Part shown: piece by piece, positions 26,706 to 37,900 of the stretch
How positions within the stretch are numbered: position 1 is the stretch's first letter
Layout: each line of letters begins with the position of its first letter
Source of the DNA: Pachydiplax longipennis
Taxonomy: Eukaryota > Arthropoda > Insecta > Odonata > Libellulidae
Assembly: GCA_036926295.1 (NCBI GenBank)
Contig: JAVFKF010000002.1
Coordinates: forward strand, 12,101,501-12,165,500
Length of the DNA stretch: 64,000 nucleotides
Reading direction: 5' to 3'
Translations under genes and position numbers: made by a program
Notes under the pieces: generated by a model
The model's database searches: none
What the model was told of the DNA's origin: nothing
The model's input: the letters and a program-made list of their open reading frames with translations, nothing else

Positions 26706-29158
26706 AGGAAACTTTTAAATGGCCCATCCTATGACCTTCGTCTTCTGTTACTTGTGGTATAAAATCTGATAGTATCAAAGAGTATTCTTAGAATTTCGTA
26801 GTTTCTGATCGCTAATTTATGCTAAACATTCTATCTTTCATCGTTAGCTTTAACATAATTCATCCTCTTGGAGTTTTTTTTACTTATTCGAATCTGGAAA
26901 GAACGTAAATGCAACGCATATCTTGAGTTGAAATGAAGTTTTCCTGTGAATGCAGAGTTCAGAAGGTGAACTTTAATGTACTGCAGTGTTAAGGAATCCG
27001 ATTTAAAAATTTAATATAGACTCTTTCTGTGGAAGAAAGTTAAAGTAAAAATGAAAGTAAAATGTAATTCAATTAAATTTCTACTGAAGTGAAAGTTAAA
27101 TAGTTACAAAACAGCCAAAAGAACTCGTAAATCAGAGATAGAAATATAAAGTTCAGGCTTTTCTACTATGGATTTATAAAACAAAACTGAGAGTTTATCT
27201 CAGCGGATTATCCTTTTCAAATTGAAACTTCCCAATTTTCATTATAATGCTAATGAACAAAATATTAAAGGACCTTTTCATTTGAGTGTATATAGAGAGC
27301 CACGACTGTACTTTCAGTAGAAAATCTCAAATCCTGCATATCATAATTCCAAATCCCAAGTCTAATTAAAAATTAAAAAATAAAAGTTGAATAAATATAA
27401 AACGAAGTTAAAAAGCTTTAATAACATGATCAAACTTCAAGTTCATTGTGCTTTTTTCATATGTTTAATTTTTGAGGTACTTTAATTTCTCATGATTGTT
27501 TCCAGTACTAAGAGAGAGTTTGAATTTGAAATGTCAGCATTTGTGATTCTAAAACGCAAACTTTTAGGAATCTCCTTAAGCCACTTAATCTATCTAGCCA
27601 CACAAAATAAAGAATGCTGACCTCAGAATCCTAAAATGTATAAATTTGCGCGAAGTATGTTGTAACAACATATATGTTTATATTCATTTAATACTTCCTA
27701 ACCGTAGATAATGTTAATCAATTATACTTTAGGATTTAAAAGAATAACAGCCAAAGATTTTTAACAACTAAATTTTTACTGATTAATAATAAGCATGTGT
27801 TTCATTTTCAATTGAACTTAATACAACTATTTGAATAACTAGTAAATTCCCCCAAGTTGTTTATAGCAAGAATAAATAAGGTTCGATGACGATAGACGTC
27901 ATGCTGAAATGTTCACATCTTTGAGAGCGATCATTACTGCAAATGCATTCGACGTGCCGAATTATCCAACTCGATCGGCTCCGCGAAATTAACTTTGATG
28001 CAAATTATTATACGGACGTAATTCACGTCGCACACAAACGAGATAATCGCTTTTGGCATCCCTCGGGTACGGATGCTGCTAATATTTCTGTCAAATTTAA
28101 TAAATGCTCTTTAATTTGTCTATTCAAAGCAAATTCCCTAGCGATTCAATAGAGGAATATGAATTAAGTTCCCATTCTCTTTGCAAAGCTCACCTTTCCC
28201 TCGAACGGGAGTTTTTATTTTTGATCGCTTCCGATTATTTTCCCGCTTCTTTAAATGAGAAATGGTACGGTATCTGCATTTTGTGAAGTAATTTACAATC
28301 ACTCGATAGATTGTGTTTTTATCTGTCGTAACTGGAAATCTTTGCAGCTTCGAAAACAAAATCGTTTATTACCGTTGGAGAAAATGAATAACCAAATCAA
28401 TCTATCTTTGCTATTGATACGTAGACGATTATTACGTATACTTGAATGCGTGAATACCTTTAATGTTACTTTTACTAATGCTTCAGTTATAGTAATTGTA
28501 ATAATTCAGTACTTCGTTACCTCAATGAATTCACGAGAAAATATGTGGCCACCAAATCATACTCCAGTATGATATACATTGGGATAATTGAGTATCTGAT
28601 AATTCAAATCACCGATAAGTTATTCAAAGTATTAAATAGACATGAAAGTGAGTCGGTTTGCCGTTTTCTAAATGATGTTTTAAATTTCTAAAAGATATTT
28701 GTAAGTACATAACGATTTTTCATTAACTCTGTTTACTTTGACCCATAAAGCAGCAATGTATAAAGTCCATTCGAGGTTTGAGAACTAAATATACATGCAA
28801 GTATCGTTGATAAGTAAAGTAAGGTCTACGATTTTCCCTTTTGTTAAATTAACATTTTCATGAGGTTAATTGGTAACCCTGAGGAATATCTTAAGGTGAG
28901 GCGTATTCCTGTATCGTGTCAAGTTCTCAAAATGTTCTCAATATCTAGGTTTGGCTAAGTACTACGAAACCAAAATCGTACCTTCAGTTTATCAATATCT
29001 TGCGAATTATCTCCAATGATTCTCTATAAAAAGATTTCTTAGTGCAAAAGTTAGAAGAGAATTAAAGGTTAATTGTGTACCTAAATGAAAGCTAAGTATT
29101 CTTAAATCTAAATAGCATATTCAAATTCCTACTGTATCTTTCCATTGTCTTATATAGT
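26706..29158. other. no gene recognised
   Basis: AT-rich flank of the giant inverted repeat. Frames of 60-105 codons at 27943-28572 overlap on both strands and look like chance products of a slightly more CpG-rich patch. The sequence next to 29159 has no counterpart outside the other arm. Confidence 0.45.
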
Positions 29159-29745
29159 TTAACCAACACCAAAACTTACTCCTGGGAGCGGCGCACCGCC
29201 TCTCCTGGTAGTTCACCGATGATTCAGCCGATGAGGGAGGAAAGGGGGGATTGGGGGGGGAATGGCCCTATAGCCTGGCGAGGGGACCGCCCCTTGTCGT
29301 TGTGACGTGCTATAAGGTTCACCTCTATGCCTAGAGGGCCCTCTGCCACAACTTCAAGGAGAAGCTCCGACCTTATAGACAGAAAGAACGAGCAGGTGAG
29401 AAGTGAGTGCTTAGTTACCTCACCCCTGCAGAAGAAGGTGAAAGAAAGGCCCCTGAAATAGATGCCTGCGTCTGTAGGCCTAATACTAGGCTAAGGTTGT
29501 AGAGAATGCCTTCCCCACGCCCCCTACAGAGCAGGTGGTTAGTACGTTTATGGTGCACTTCTTAAGAAAACTACTTTTTAGTATTGACGAATTCTCATTT
29601 AACTTTGATCTTGCTCCAATAAACAACCGTTCATTGTGAGAGCTATAGAAGTATTAGAACGTATACAGCATCTGCTAGTTTGATGGATGAATTATATTCT
29701 TTTATACAATACAGAGGATATTTATATCAGAGATTGAAAACTTAG
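29159..29745 (+). repeat. highly conserved left terminal inverted repeat
   Basis: This segment matches 42244-42827 far better than the rest of the arm, by eye about 95%. About 190 bp (roughly 29265-29455) show no difference. It is GC-rich at 29185-29540 in an otherwise AT-rich arm, and a G-rich tract lies near the tip. This is what a functional terminal repeat or a gene-converted end would look like. No open frame runs through it. Confidence 0.9.
29234..29260 (+). other. G-quadruplex-prone tract at the left tip
   Basis: G runs of 3, 2, 6 and 8 are separated by short A/T-containing loops, about 75 bases inside the TTAA. The 6- and 8-base runs can each supply two G tracts. The mirror tract in the right arm keeps the same pattern. 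Confidence 0.5.
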
Positions 29746-32151
29746 ATAAGGGGACTGAAGTTAAGGCTTTAATCATATGAAGAGAAGAAAAACTGAGTAC
29801 TCACGTTTCATTCAGGAGTTGAGTATGCTGATTTTCCTGTGGAAAAAGAGAAAAATTTATTAATAAATTATCCCCCTGCCATACTTACGAATCCTTTTAA
29901 ATTTTATCTACAATTAATACATTGTTGAACGTTTTTACTTATGAAATCAGTTAGTAATACCAATTCGACATCTACAAAAATTGAAACAGAATACGAATTC
30001 AATCCTATGAAATTCAAGTATAAGGTTAACCTCTTCTGTTTCATTATTCAATGTTTTACATATGACCGATGTATCATCATATAAATGATGCCAGAATATC
30101 ACTGCGTGCAATATGGGGATTATAATTTTAAAATTCTTAGTGTAGAACATCAACAAGGAATAATTCTTTAATTATAACAACACGAATCTTTGTGCCTCCT
30201 ACCTATGGCTTATATAAGAACTAAATAAATTTATTCAAAAACACGTTATGTATTTTCGGGATAGATACATTTTCGCGGAAAACAATATTTAGATTGGATG
30301 TAATAGAACATCACATGCGAGTCATAAGTGATAAATCAGTATTACGAAAATATATCTTCCTCCGACATTTGCTAATGATCATTTGTGTGACCAAAGCATT
30401 CGGCCTTCAGAAAAGTAAGGTGCCAATCTAATTTTAGATTGTAAAATTTGTTTTATGTACAAATGAAATATGTATGTTACAACTAATGTAAGAACTCTAC
30501 TAACTATAACTCGATCAATAATGAGAATGCCTGTAATTAGGAAAGTTTCTCTAACCTAAGAATATTCCTCAATATAAATTTAAATACGTACTCATTTACT
30601 TGTAGAATACCTGATAAGCCTATGCGCGTAATAATTATGCAAATGTTTTTGAAAACCTAACAAATGGTTTAGGAAAAATGATTAGTAAATATTGGTTTGA
30701 GAACTCACAGCAGTATTTTTTAGCGTGTTGCAGATGAATACCTTGTGATATTAAGTTAAAACCCAAGGAATGGTTTATGGACAGATTGGATTAGAAACTG
30801 GGATAACATTAAATATAATATAATCTCTTCCTTATTTGTATTCGAAGAATGGAAGGTAGTTGAATTTCTAGGTGTAGAATTTGAAGGTCAGAGAAGACAA
30901 AGGTAATTCGGTTCATAGTATCTTAACAGTGAAAGCAACGGAGAGCCATCCGACCTTGTAAAAATTAGGAAGTTGTTTTCTTCAATTATCTATGTAAACT
31001 TCAATGTCATCTCATTTTCATTGCATGTAAACAAAGGCGAAAAGGAAAGTGCATCTTGTCTAGAAGTAATAACAAGGTTGACTGACAGGAGATACAAATA
31101 GCTGGCAAAAGAATAGAAAGAAAACTCCAAAAGACATCGAAACCCCCGTCACTTTCTTAAAAACCTACGAGCGGATGCTCAAATTATAGGATGACAATTG
31201 TCTATAGATTACAGTTTGGTATATATATATATTTCTTTTGAAAGAGAGGGTATCTATGTAAAATTCGTTTCATGCATCCATCCAATATCTTTGTTGTCAA
31301 AGGTATGAATGTAAATAAATAAAAAAGAACATTTTTTACTGGCGCAGACGACTGTTTTTCACATGACCAGCATTGAGTAAAAGTTATCGATTTGTCATGA
31401 AATGGGGTACTAAATGTAGTGAACTTTCCGATTGATTTTTAATTATGATTGCTACATCAGATGCTAGCATGGTGGTGTCAGGGTTTATTTACACAATTTT
31501 CAGAATCGATGGAAAAATAACGATCTTCTTAATATTAAGAAACAAGAGTTTGGAAATTGGTTGACGCGCAATGTACTGGGCCAAATGAAAGAACCCAATT
31601 TCGTAACCAGCGAATAATTTAATGATATTATTTGAGTTCTTGAAATGGAAATATTTAGCTTAATTGATAATGAAGAGGATCGTAAGAAATCATTGATTAC
31701 ATTCATTTGAAAACAGAAATCATAATGTTTCAATAATCTGCTGATTATAAAATAATCAGGAAAATACGATATAATTAGAGATAATCGATACGGAATGACA
31801 AAATAAAAAGTAGTTTTAACCAAACTACAAATAACGTTGTTTCATTCTCTAGAGGGAGCGGTGAAAATTAATTAATTTGAATTAATACATGATTTTCTGA
31901 ATATTTTCCCTGTTGTCAGGAAAAGATTCTTAGGTTAATCATTCTCTCTTCTTCTTTGTTTCTCTTTGTACTAATTAATGTATGCTGAAAGCTATTGGAG
32001 ACAGGAGAGAATAACTTAATGCTTCGTTCATCCGATTGAAGTTCATCCTTCATACCCTTAGTTTAGATTTTTTTGTATTTAATATACGGCACACATAATA
32101 GAGACTATTAATTGTTAATAGATGAATAATAATTGTTTTCAAGCAACGCAC

Positions 32152-33728
32152 CATTCGTTGTTTTCCGGTTTTCCTTGACCTCTTCAGTGCTCTTCCACGA
32201 TCAAAATATTCACTGGTAGAAGAGTGCCGAGAAAAGAAAGAAGTCAAACCCTGAAAAGGTAGAAACGTTGTTTTAATTAATTGTTGAAGTCTTTGCTGCC
32301 ATTTTTAATGATTAATATTAGGATTTTGATTTCGATCATGCTAAAAAATATTCCATTCCACATCGTTTATATTAAGTGGACTTTTCTCATATATTATTCA
32401 ATTGATTATTATACGCGAAAAATATATAGGAAGAAATAGTAATAAATGCTAAACCTACCGGACATTTTGAACTGAAATGAGTATAGGAACACGAACTAAA
32501 AAATTTGTAAAGCATAAATGAACCTATAAGTAATTTAGAAAAGGAACGTACTTGAAAAATTATATGAAAACTCAATTAAGTCTTGAAATCCCGGTAAGGA
32601 ATATCAGTTATGGAAAGCTTTTTATTGGTATTCTTTCAGATAGCAATCCGTTGATGGTAAACGTACCTTAGAGAGTAAACATTTTTGTGAAAACTTAATT
32701 ATTTAATCTGTTGCATCTTATGCGTGAATCAATTATTAAACAGGCTTTAAAATGCTAAATCCTCCATACATTTGATTTAAAAATCAAATCATGTTCTCAA
32801 AATTGTTGATCATATATCACTCAAGCAAGAAGTTCCACTGAAAAGTAGTTTGATCTTTTTCCACTTTATGGCGAAAATTATTCTTGTCTTTGGGATTTGA
32901 GGAACTCTTCCCAATGAACAAGTCTAAGTCAAAGCCATCTTTAACTACGAATTAAAAGATGCACACAATGTGTTCCTAATCGAAATTAATATAATTTACA
33001 GGTTAAACTGGAATTAAAATCGCATTAAAACAAGGAAATAATGACAATATTTTAATTATTTAAGAATCGTGAAGTTAAACATAAAATTCTAACGTAAATT
33101 TCCTTTGAAGAAGTGGTTGTCGTAAAGGGCTACAAGTGGTAAATGCAACGAAAGCTATATTTTGGATCTAATTTTCTTCAGATAGCGTCTTATGAAGTCC
33201 CGAAGACGCTAACTGAAGTACGTGGCTTCGGGATTCGTATCTTCAATAAGAGATCAGAATTGAAAAAAATAGACATTAGTGATTGGAATTCATTGTAAAA
33301 TTATAAAATTATTATTAATCCTATAAGTGAGGTGTGATCGAGGAATATGATTCACAGCAACTTAGAAGAATACCGTACGCCATGAATAAATATAATCACT
33401 CAGAATACGCCATTACAATTCCTAAATATATAAAGAAAAAACAGCTCATGATGTTATATACACTGTTCAAATGATGAATAATTTCAATTATTTCAAATAA
33501 GATTAATTTATGTTACTTACTGAGACTGAAGAAATCCTCAAGAAGCTCCACGGTCGTCCCGATGTTGGAAAATGTTTTCACTGCTTAATTTAATAATAAA
33601 TCATCTAAATTGTTTAGATTTGCGAATTTATTATATTAAATTATGTTTCACGATCACTGAATTTCGAATATACTTAAAATTCAAATTCTTACGAAATTTT
33701 CAAAAACTTCTGCAATACGTCTTTCCAT
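32152..33728 (-). pseudogene. possible two-exon start of an outward gene, left arm
   Basis: An ATG in CCATGG context (33728-33726) opens a 12-codon frame ending at 33693, directly before a consensus donor GTAAGA. At 32251 a good acceptor, TTTCTACCTTTTCAG, precedes a 99-base segment (32250-32152). This segment continues the same frame without a stop for 33 codons and ends at GTGCGT, a usable donor. The segment is rich in Arg and Lys. The start lies just downstream of the CCAAT/E2F-like island. Later exons could not be traced, though open frames of 62-107 codons occur in the same orientation further out (32575-29947). No family is recognised. Without RNA evidence, chance is a serious alternative. 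Confidence 0.25.
33184..33233 (+). other. two mutually exclusive hairpins
   Basis: AGCGTCTT (33184-33191) pairs with AAGACGCT (33203-33210), and TCCCGAAG (33198-33205) pairs with CTTCGGGA (33226-33233). The two stems share 33203-33205, so only one can form at a time. The first stem survives in the right arm near 38850-38871 in weakened form. Confidence 0.55.
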
Positions 33729-33850
33729 GGCGATGTTTCCTAAGCAACAGCAGTTTTGGCGCAAAAATCAACGGTTCAATCAAAATGGTGAGATCTGATT
33801 GGTCGCTGCCATTACTTTTTCGGTCACCCCCCCTCTTATCCCCCTACCGT
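33718..33850 (-). promoter_or_regulatory. conserved inner island with CCAAT and E2F-like boxes, left
   Basis: 133 bases match 37768-37900 without a gap and with about 12 substitutions (about 91%), while neighbouring arm sequence is much more diverged. Read outward (minus strand), it runs G-rich tract, ACCAATCAG (CCAAT at 33802-33798), TTTTTGCGCCAAAAC (33767-33753), then CGCCATGG. ACCAATCAG is a very good NF-Y site and TTTTTGCGCC resembles an E2F site. The order suits a TATA-less promoter just before a start codon. Confidence 0.4.
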
Positions 33851-33980
33851 AGAAAATTATAATCAACTTCATATTTTTAATTGGCATTAAATTAAATTTT
33901 TATTAATCTAAGAATATTTTAAATTAAATTTGAAATTTGTCAGAAAAATTGGGCTCTTAGAAAAGTTCGTACGTAAGACT

Positions 33981-34025
33981 TGACGTAAATTAGGTAATTG
34001 TCTGTGTGACGTCATGATGACGTAC
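33981..34025 (+). promoter_or_regulatory. cluster of three CRE-like TGACGT sites
   Basis: TGACGTAA lies at 33981, the perfect CRE palindrome TGACGTCA at 34007-34014 and TGACGTAC at 34018. They fall at the inner edge of the left arm, with no clear equivalent at the right inner edge. A CREB/ATF-type role is possible, but such sites also occur by chance. Confidence 0.3.
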
Positions 34026-36457
34026 GGTCAACGTATCGAATGCTAAAAAGAAAGAATTTGAGTTATTACTTTACTTACAATTAATGCAATAAATCGGCTT
34101 TTGGGATTGATTATAGTATATATACTATCTGACGCTGTTATCGAAGTATTTCGATCAATCACAATCTTCTACACAAAGTATGTTTAATAATTCTTCCGGT
34201 ATTATGAAAGTAGCAATGAAAGTTTTTCAATCAACCGAAAAACCTAGATTGACAGCGAAATGGAAAAGAAGGGCGATAGATGAATGAATAAATTAAAGTC
34301 ATGAAGTGGAAATAGAGAAAAAGTCCTAAGTTGGAGATAAAGTGAATGGTTTTTTACCATTTATTACTCTAAATAGTACGCTTTACGTTATTCGTCACGT
34401 TCCTAAAAACACGTTATACAATCGGTCATTCAACGATTTTACCTAGGAATAATGAAGTTAATGTGTAACTATTGGAAATACTCCTGGATGTTTCTTATTA
34501 AAATCGGGAAAATTTCGTCTAGATACATGAATGATCACCTCACCGGACAAAACTCTTCTGACTTACTTTCAGATGCATGTAAAGCTGACATCAATTGTCC
34601 AACTGCGAAGATATTCTCTTGAATGCTTCTTTAATCCGCTGTGAGTCCTTCCCGAGACTTGTTAGCTTCTCACGTCCAAAGCATATCAAACTATTTGTGT
34701 AATCGTCACCATTACATGTTCTGCACACTCGGAGAAAGTACTGCACTGCAGACACCGTAATCCCTCTATTCTAAACTCACTCTTTTCTCAAAAGAAATAC
34801 CGAATGTATCGCTGAAATCACACTACAGAACCACCATTTCACTCGGTTATATTTCAAATTTTCAGGAAAATATAAATGGCACCATCTTGAAGACAATCCA
34901 TTTAGCGAGACAAAGAATTGAGATAAACGAAGGTCACATGGCATGACGAACAAGTTTCGTTCGTCAGAATTTTGTATCCCATAATTCCTCTTGAAAATGC
35001 GGACAAACGTTAAGACCATGTGACATCCTAAGGAAGAGAATGCCCTTGCTTCTATGAACTCCTAATCTTACTAAATTGCCATCTGTAAGTTGTTTTAGAA
35101 GTCTTGAGATAGTTTTACCCGTTGGAAAATCAATCTCAGTATGTTTAGTATGTGCTGTGAGTTAATGTGGAATATCATTGTAAAGGTGTGTTTGTGCATT
35201 AGATACTTAGCTCTACGATCGGTGATTTATCGGAGAGGGTGGCAAAGTGTAGCAGGTGGAGTACTTATTTCTCAATTTGGAATTTCAATGAAGGTATTGA
35301 CATTGACACGAATCTGCACTATTTCTGAATTATTCCAAGTCAGTAACCCAACAGTGTTAAGATGCCTTTGCAACCAGTATGGATAGAGTTCTGATTGGAG
35401 ATGAATGGACGCGGGCTCTTCGTGTACAGTAACATATAAACCTGGAATTATTTAGGATAGGAAGGTAAGTATAATTACTCTAACGAGGAGATATACGTGT
35501 ATTGTGATAAAGTTCACTTGCAATCTGGGTTGGATAATGTAAGGTAGTGCAGAGTAAGTAGATATGAATTTCATTTTGAACCGCTTGATTTATCTCATAT
35601 CTCTAATTCAGCTTGTAAATCGTTAATTATAAAAGAGAATTTTAAAGGCACAGAAAGATGAATGGTTATTTATGAATCTTTTCTTTCAACATTTCTTTCA
35701 CTTTATTGCTAAATGAATAGGATTCAGGTCCCTCTGTAACTTCATTTTTTAAAGGGGTGAACATCCGACCTAAGCTACGCAATACTTTGGAGTGGAAATG
35801 AGGCATGCCAGGGAAGATAAGGGAATGAGGCAGCTTTCTGTTTCCTTCTTCACTGAGCCAGAATACTAAGAGTAGGAAGTGGCCTTGAGAGAGTACTGTA
35901 ACATGAAACTTTTCTTACTAAAATATCCATTGAATAAGGGGTGACATAGTAATAATTATTATGATACATTTATACCTAAGTACATACATACATATTGCTA
36001 TTTCCACTAATCAAGCTGTGGAGATATAATTAAAATATTTCTGTACTGATGTATTCTCAATTCCTCAATTTATAGTGTCAAGAATATGACGTAGTTACAT
36101 TTAGTATTAATTAAATTTCCTAGAAAAAATCATGACATTTTCATGGTTTTTGCTTGAATTTTTACCCACGTTATGCAGACTGTTATGAGTCAACGAATTT
36201 TTTCCAGAGAGAATGAATGTTATTCATTCGTCATGCCATTTGTTGAAGTCCTTTGGAATTTCAAAGAGAATATGTAACCACAATTTACTATTGACTTTAA
36301 ATTGTCGGTAACAGGCTGTGATAAAAGGAAATATTCTGAGGTGTAAGTGAATTTGAATGTTGTCTCTTTGAAAGATATGAATAGTGTTTTCTATGGTTTC
36401 ACTTATTCAGTAGTGTTTTCTATACTTTGTTCTACTTAATGTTGACACATGTAAAAT
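34026..36457. other. spacer of the inverted-repeat element, no gene recognised
   Basis: This single-copy centre holds frames of 80-81 codons (34777-35019 minus; 35141-35386 plus) without a recognisable product. No transposase motif was seen, so the element in its present form looks non-autonomous. Confidence 0.5.
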
Positions 36458-36532
36458 CCTGGCTCAGTGAGGAAGGAAAATACAAAGAACCTCATTCCTC
36501 ATCTGCTCTCAGAGAGAAGCCTCATTTCTTCC
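36458..36532 (+). repeat. dispersed short repeat (copy D), inside the element spacer
   Basis: CTGGCTCAGTGAGGAAGG is followed by AACCTCATTCCTCATCTG and GCCTCATTTCTTCC, collinear with copies A, E and F. It lies within a 63-codon open frame (36427-36618) that I regard as chance. Its place in the spacer suggests a later insertion into the large element. Confidence 0.65.
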
Positions 36533-36689
36533 AATTCCTTCCAGCAACACATTCAAAGCTCGATAAGGTTATTAATATGAAGGACTATGTAGGTTACATT
36601 TTGTATGTACAACTGTGACATATTGTTACTGTGATACTAAAGTCTTATTTTATTAATTATAACTTATCATTACACAGCGACGTTGATAC

Positions 36690-36792
36690 TATGTACGCTC
36701 CTCTTTGTTATCTTTGTACATTTCACTTTATGATTCTCTGTTTTTTCTTTGTATTCTAAAAGGGCAGTTTGCCTGTAAATAAAAATTGTATA
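36690..36792 (+). mobile_element. possible 3' end of a non-LTR retrotransposon
   Basis: A T-rich run ends with TTTGTATTCTAAAAGGGCAG, then TTTGCCTGTAAATAAAAATT. The GGGCA...TGCCT mini-hairpin just before an AATAAA-like tail is common at the 3' ends of Jockey/CR1/L2-type elements. No coding part is attached. Confidence 0.3.
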
Positions 36793-37560
36793 ATAATAAT
36801 GTGCATTCTCTACCAAACCTAGAAAGGACGTATATGTAGACAGACTTAAGGTCGTTATGCGGCCACTCGGCTCATTGAGTAAGAATGAAAATTAAAGCCA
36901 TCCACATTTTTCCTTGTAAGCCTCATTCTATTTTCAAATAGACCTTTTTCTGAATACTCAAAATTCAGTTGTAAGTGGATGGATAATAAAAAATGTACGA
37001 AGAAAAGTAATTTTTGTCTCCTTGCATAAGGCATCAAATATGTAGGATTCATTTTTATTTCCATCCTTTAAAATTGGCAAAAAATATGCTTTATCATTAC
37101 ACATTTTTTTAGCCTTAGAGAAAATATATTCTCTGTTATATTCACGTCTGATGAATTTTCCAAGCTTGGGGTAAGAGTTATATGACGTAAAATTTCTAAA
37201 ATAAATATTAGAGTCGTTGCTTATATCGCATATAAATGATAAATATATTCGGAATATTGGCTTGGAGTTACCGATGCATCTTTGGTTTGATTGTATAGAT
37301 TACCATATATCGTTAAAAGTTAAATACACAAATTTTATCCTTCATTAGCTATTCTTAATAAAACTTTAGAAGTGAATCCAAGGTATCTCGTAATGCTCTT
37401 AGTAAATAAATAGTAATTAAACAGGAGTCTTACTGGGAATCATACCATATCTGGGAATCCGCAAAGTATTGTATAATGAAAAAAGGGGAAAAGTGATTTA
37501 ATTTATAAAGATTTTCAATATCGATGTAAAATATTTCACGTAATTAAAATTTCCATTTTA
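36793..37560. other. rest of spacer, no gene recognised
   Basis: AT-rich. A 69-codon minus-strand frame at 36855-37064 is unrecognised. No sure homology to the left side of the spacer was found. Confidence 0.45.
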
Positions 37561-37778
37561 TGCTAATTAACAATTGTGAACCTAATTACAGCTTTCTCCA
37601 GTAGGGGGACTATAGAACAATATTTATTTTAGTCGAGTTTAAGAAAAAGGTATTTTAGAAGAACGTAACATTTTTTAATAAATTTCGAATTTAATTTAAA
37701 TTATGTTTAGATTAGTAAAATATATTGCTATGTTAATTAATAATTACGAGAATGATTACAACTTTACACGGTAGGGGG
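37561..37778 (+). repeat. direct duplication at the inner edge of the right arm
   Basis: A 48-base unit ending in GTAGGGGG occurs at 37561-37608 and at 37731-37778, at about 75% identity and about 170 bases apart. Only the outer copy has a left-arm partner, which lies just inside 33850. The duplication therefore arose in the right arm, or was lost from the left. Confidence 0.65.
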
Positions 37779-37900
37779 ATAAGAGGGGGGGTGACCCAAA
37801 AAGTAATAGCAGCGACCAATCAGATCTCACCGTTTTGATTGAAACGATGATTTTTGCGCCAAAACTGTTGTTACTTTGGAGACATCGCCATGGAAGGACG
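37768..37900 (+). promoter_or_regulatory. conserved inner island with CCAAT and E2F-like boxes, right
   Basis: Mirror copy of the left island. CCAAT is at 37816-37820, the TTTTTGCGCC box at 37851-37860 and the ATG at 37890. All three boxes are intact. The G-rich edge at 37771-37791 is also conserved. Confidence 0.4.

Larger units (their letters stand above)
29159..34000 (+). repeat. left arm of the giant inverted repeat
   Basis: The arm is about 4.8 kb and pairs with ~37620-42827. Checked anchors include 29521 with 42469, 30733 with 41350, 32160 with about 40025, 32850 with about 39205, 33186 with about 38870, and 33718-33850 with 37768-37900. Outside two conserved islands the similarity is patchy with many indels. 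The inner edge is gradual and placed at about 34000. Confidence 0.93.

Noticed and set aside
30717..30790. Inner ends of two separate insertions in place of one palindromic element
   Set aside because: The collinearity gap near here is a small duplication or deletion in one arm. No TTAA-CCAACACC terminus was found inside either arm. Two opposite insertions remain a formal alternative only.
31500..31823. 107-codon minus-strand frame inside the left arm as a transposase exon
   Set aside because: The orientation fits the outward-gene idea, but the right-arm counterpart is full of stops and indels and no DDE or zinc-finger motif is visible.
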